Positions 63,922-64,000 of a stretch of DNA of 64,000 nt are shown here, piece after piece. Positions within the stretch are counted from its first letter, which is position 1; each line of letters opens with the position of its first letter. Location: positions 21,612,582 through 21,676,581 of the forward strand of contig NC_080051.1 of the NCBI RefSeq assembly GCF_026212465.1, in the 5' to 3' direction. This stretch comes from Amaranthus tricolor (lineage: Eukaryota; Streptophyta; Magnoliopsida; Caryophyllales; Amaranthaceae). Under the pieces are notes generated by a model, which worked only from the letters and a program-made list of their open reading frames with translations, had not been told where the DNA came from and did no database searches. Position numbers and translations under genes: made by a program.

Positions 63922-64000
63922 TAAAAAAAAAGGAAAAAGAATTTAAATAAACGTTAATGATTAACTTTAAAAGGTGAGTGGAGATTTTGGCAACACCTCC

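Larger units (their letters stand above)
62096..64000. other. Right-hand end of window, repeat relics only
   Basis: No gene. Contains a degenerate Stowaway copy (about 62482-62735, sharing GCACTAATTTA and AGACGAATCAAATAAGATC with 43731-43987), a GTCTC-type repeat (62930-63070), an inverted-repeat pair TTTGGTGGTAATG / CATTACCACCATTTA (63712-63830) and a short foldback at 63832-63921. Confidence 0.55.

Overview
The window is plant nuclear DNA from a dicot. It is AT-rich, with intron-split genes, GT-AG introns and 5'-leader introns. Long (TA)n tracts, Stowaway-type MITEs, foldback elements and LTR-retrotransposon relics lie between and inside the genes. A repeatedly seen palindromic motif (GAGACGGTCTC) reminds me of repeats in Amaranthaceae (beet, spinach, quinoa), but that placement is a weak inference.

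Eight protein-coding genes can be supported. On the + strand: a P4-ATPase lipid flippase of the plant ALA4-7 type (2604-8036, ten exons, 1208 aa) and a casein kinase 1-like kinase (10468-21285, fourteen exons, 460 aa). On the - strand: a small DUF3511 protein (23261-23572), the GPN-loop GTPase GPN1/QQT2 (26826-32466, six exons, 411 aa), a tetraspanin (35706-37154, two exons, 259 aa) and a short L18a-like membrane protein (38169-40185, probably four exons, 102 aa). Back on the + strand: RNA polymerase I subunit RPA49 (42315-47394, four exons, 416 aa) and an intronless proline-rich DUF4408/DUF761 protein (51991-54018, 675 aa). I assembled the exon models by joining splice sites that keep frame and restore conserved family sequence. 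All are in frame with no internal stops.

These are ordinary, unlinked eukaryotic genes. No operon or dedicated multi-gene system is visible. The only functional theme is loose: RPA49 (Pol I) and GPN1 (nuclear import and assembly of Pol II) both serve transcription, and both carry AAACCCTAA telo-boxes in or near their leaders.

The most unusual material is non-coding. It includes a ~600-bp foldback at 34650-35245 built from small hairpin units spaced about 57 bp apart, and two MITEs with perfect target duplications (175 bp at 19698 with 9 bp, 140 bp at 46711 with 8 bp). RPA49 intron 1 holds a Stowaway nested inside a ~950-bp inverted-repeat element. A second long foldback lies at 50779-51156. 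A 1.5-kb minus-strand LTR element with PBS and polypurine tract lies just behind the proline-rich gene. From about 56 kb to the end I find no gene, only relics of LTR elements, a SINE-like tRNA head, and Stowaway copies. No CRISPR, rRNA or functional tRNA gene was seen.
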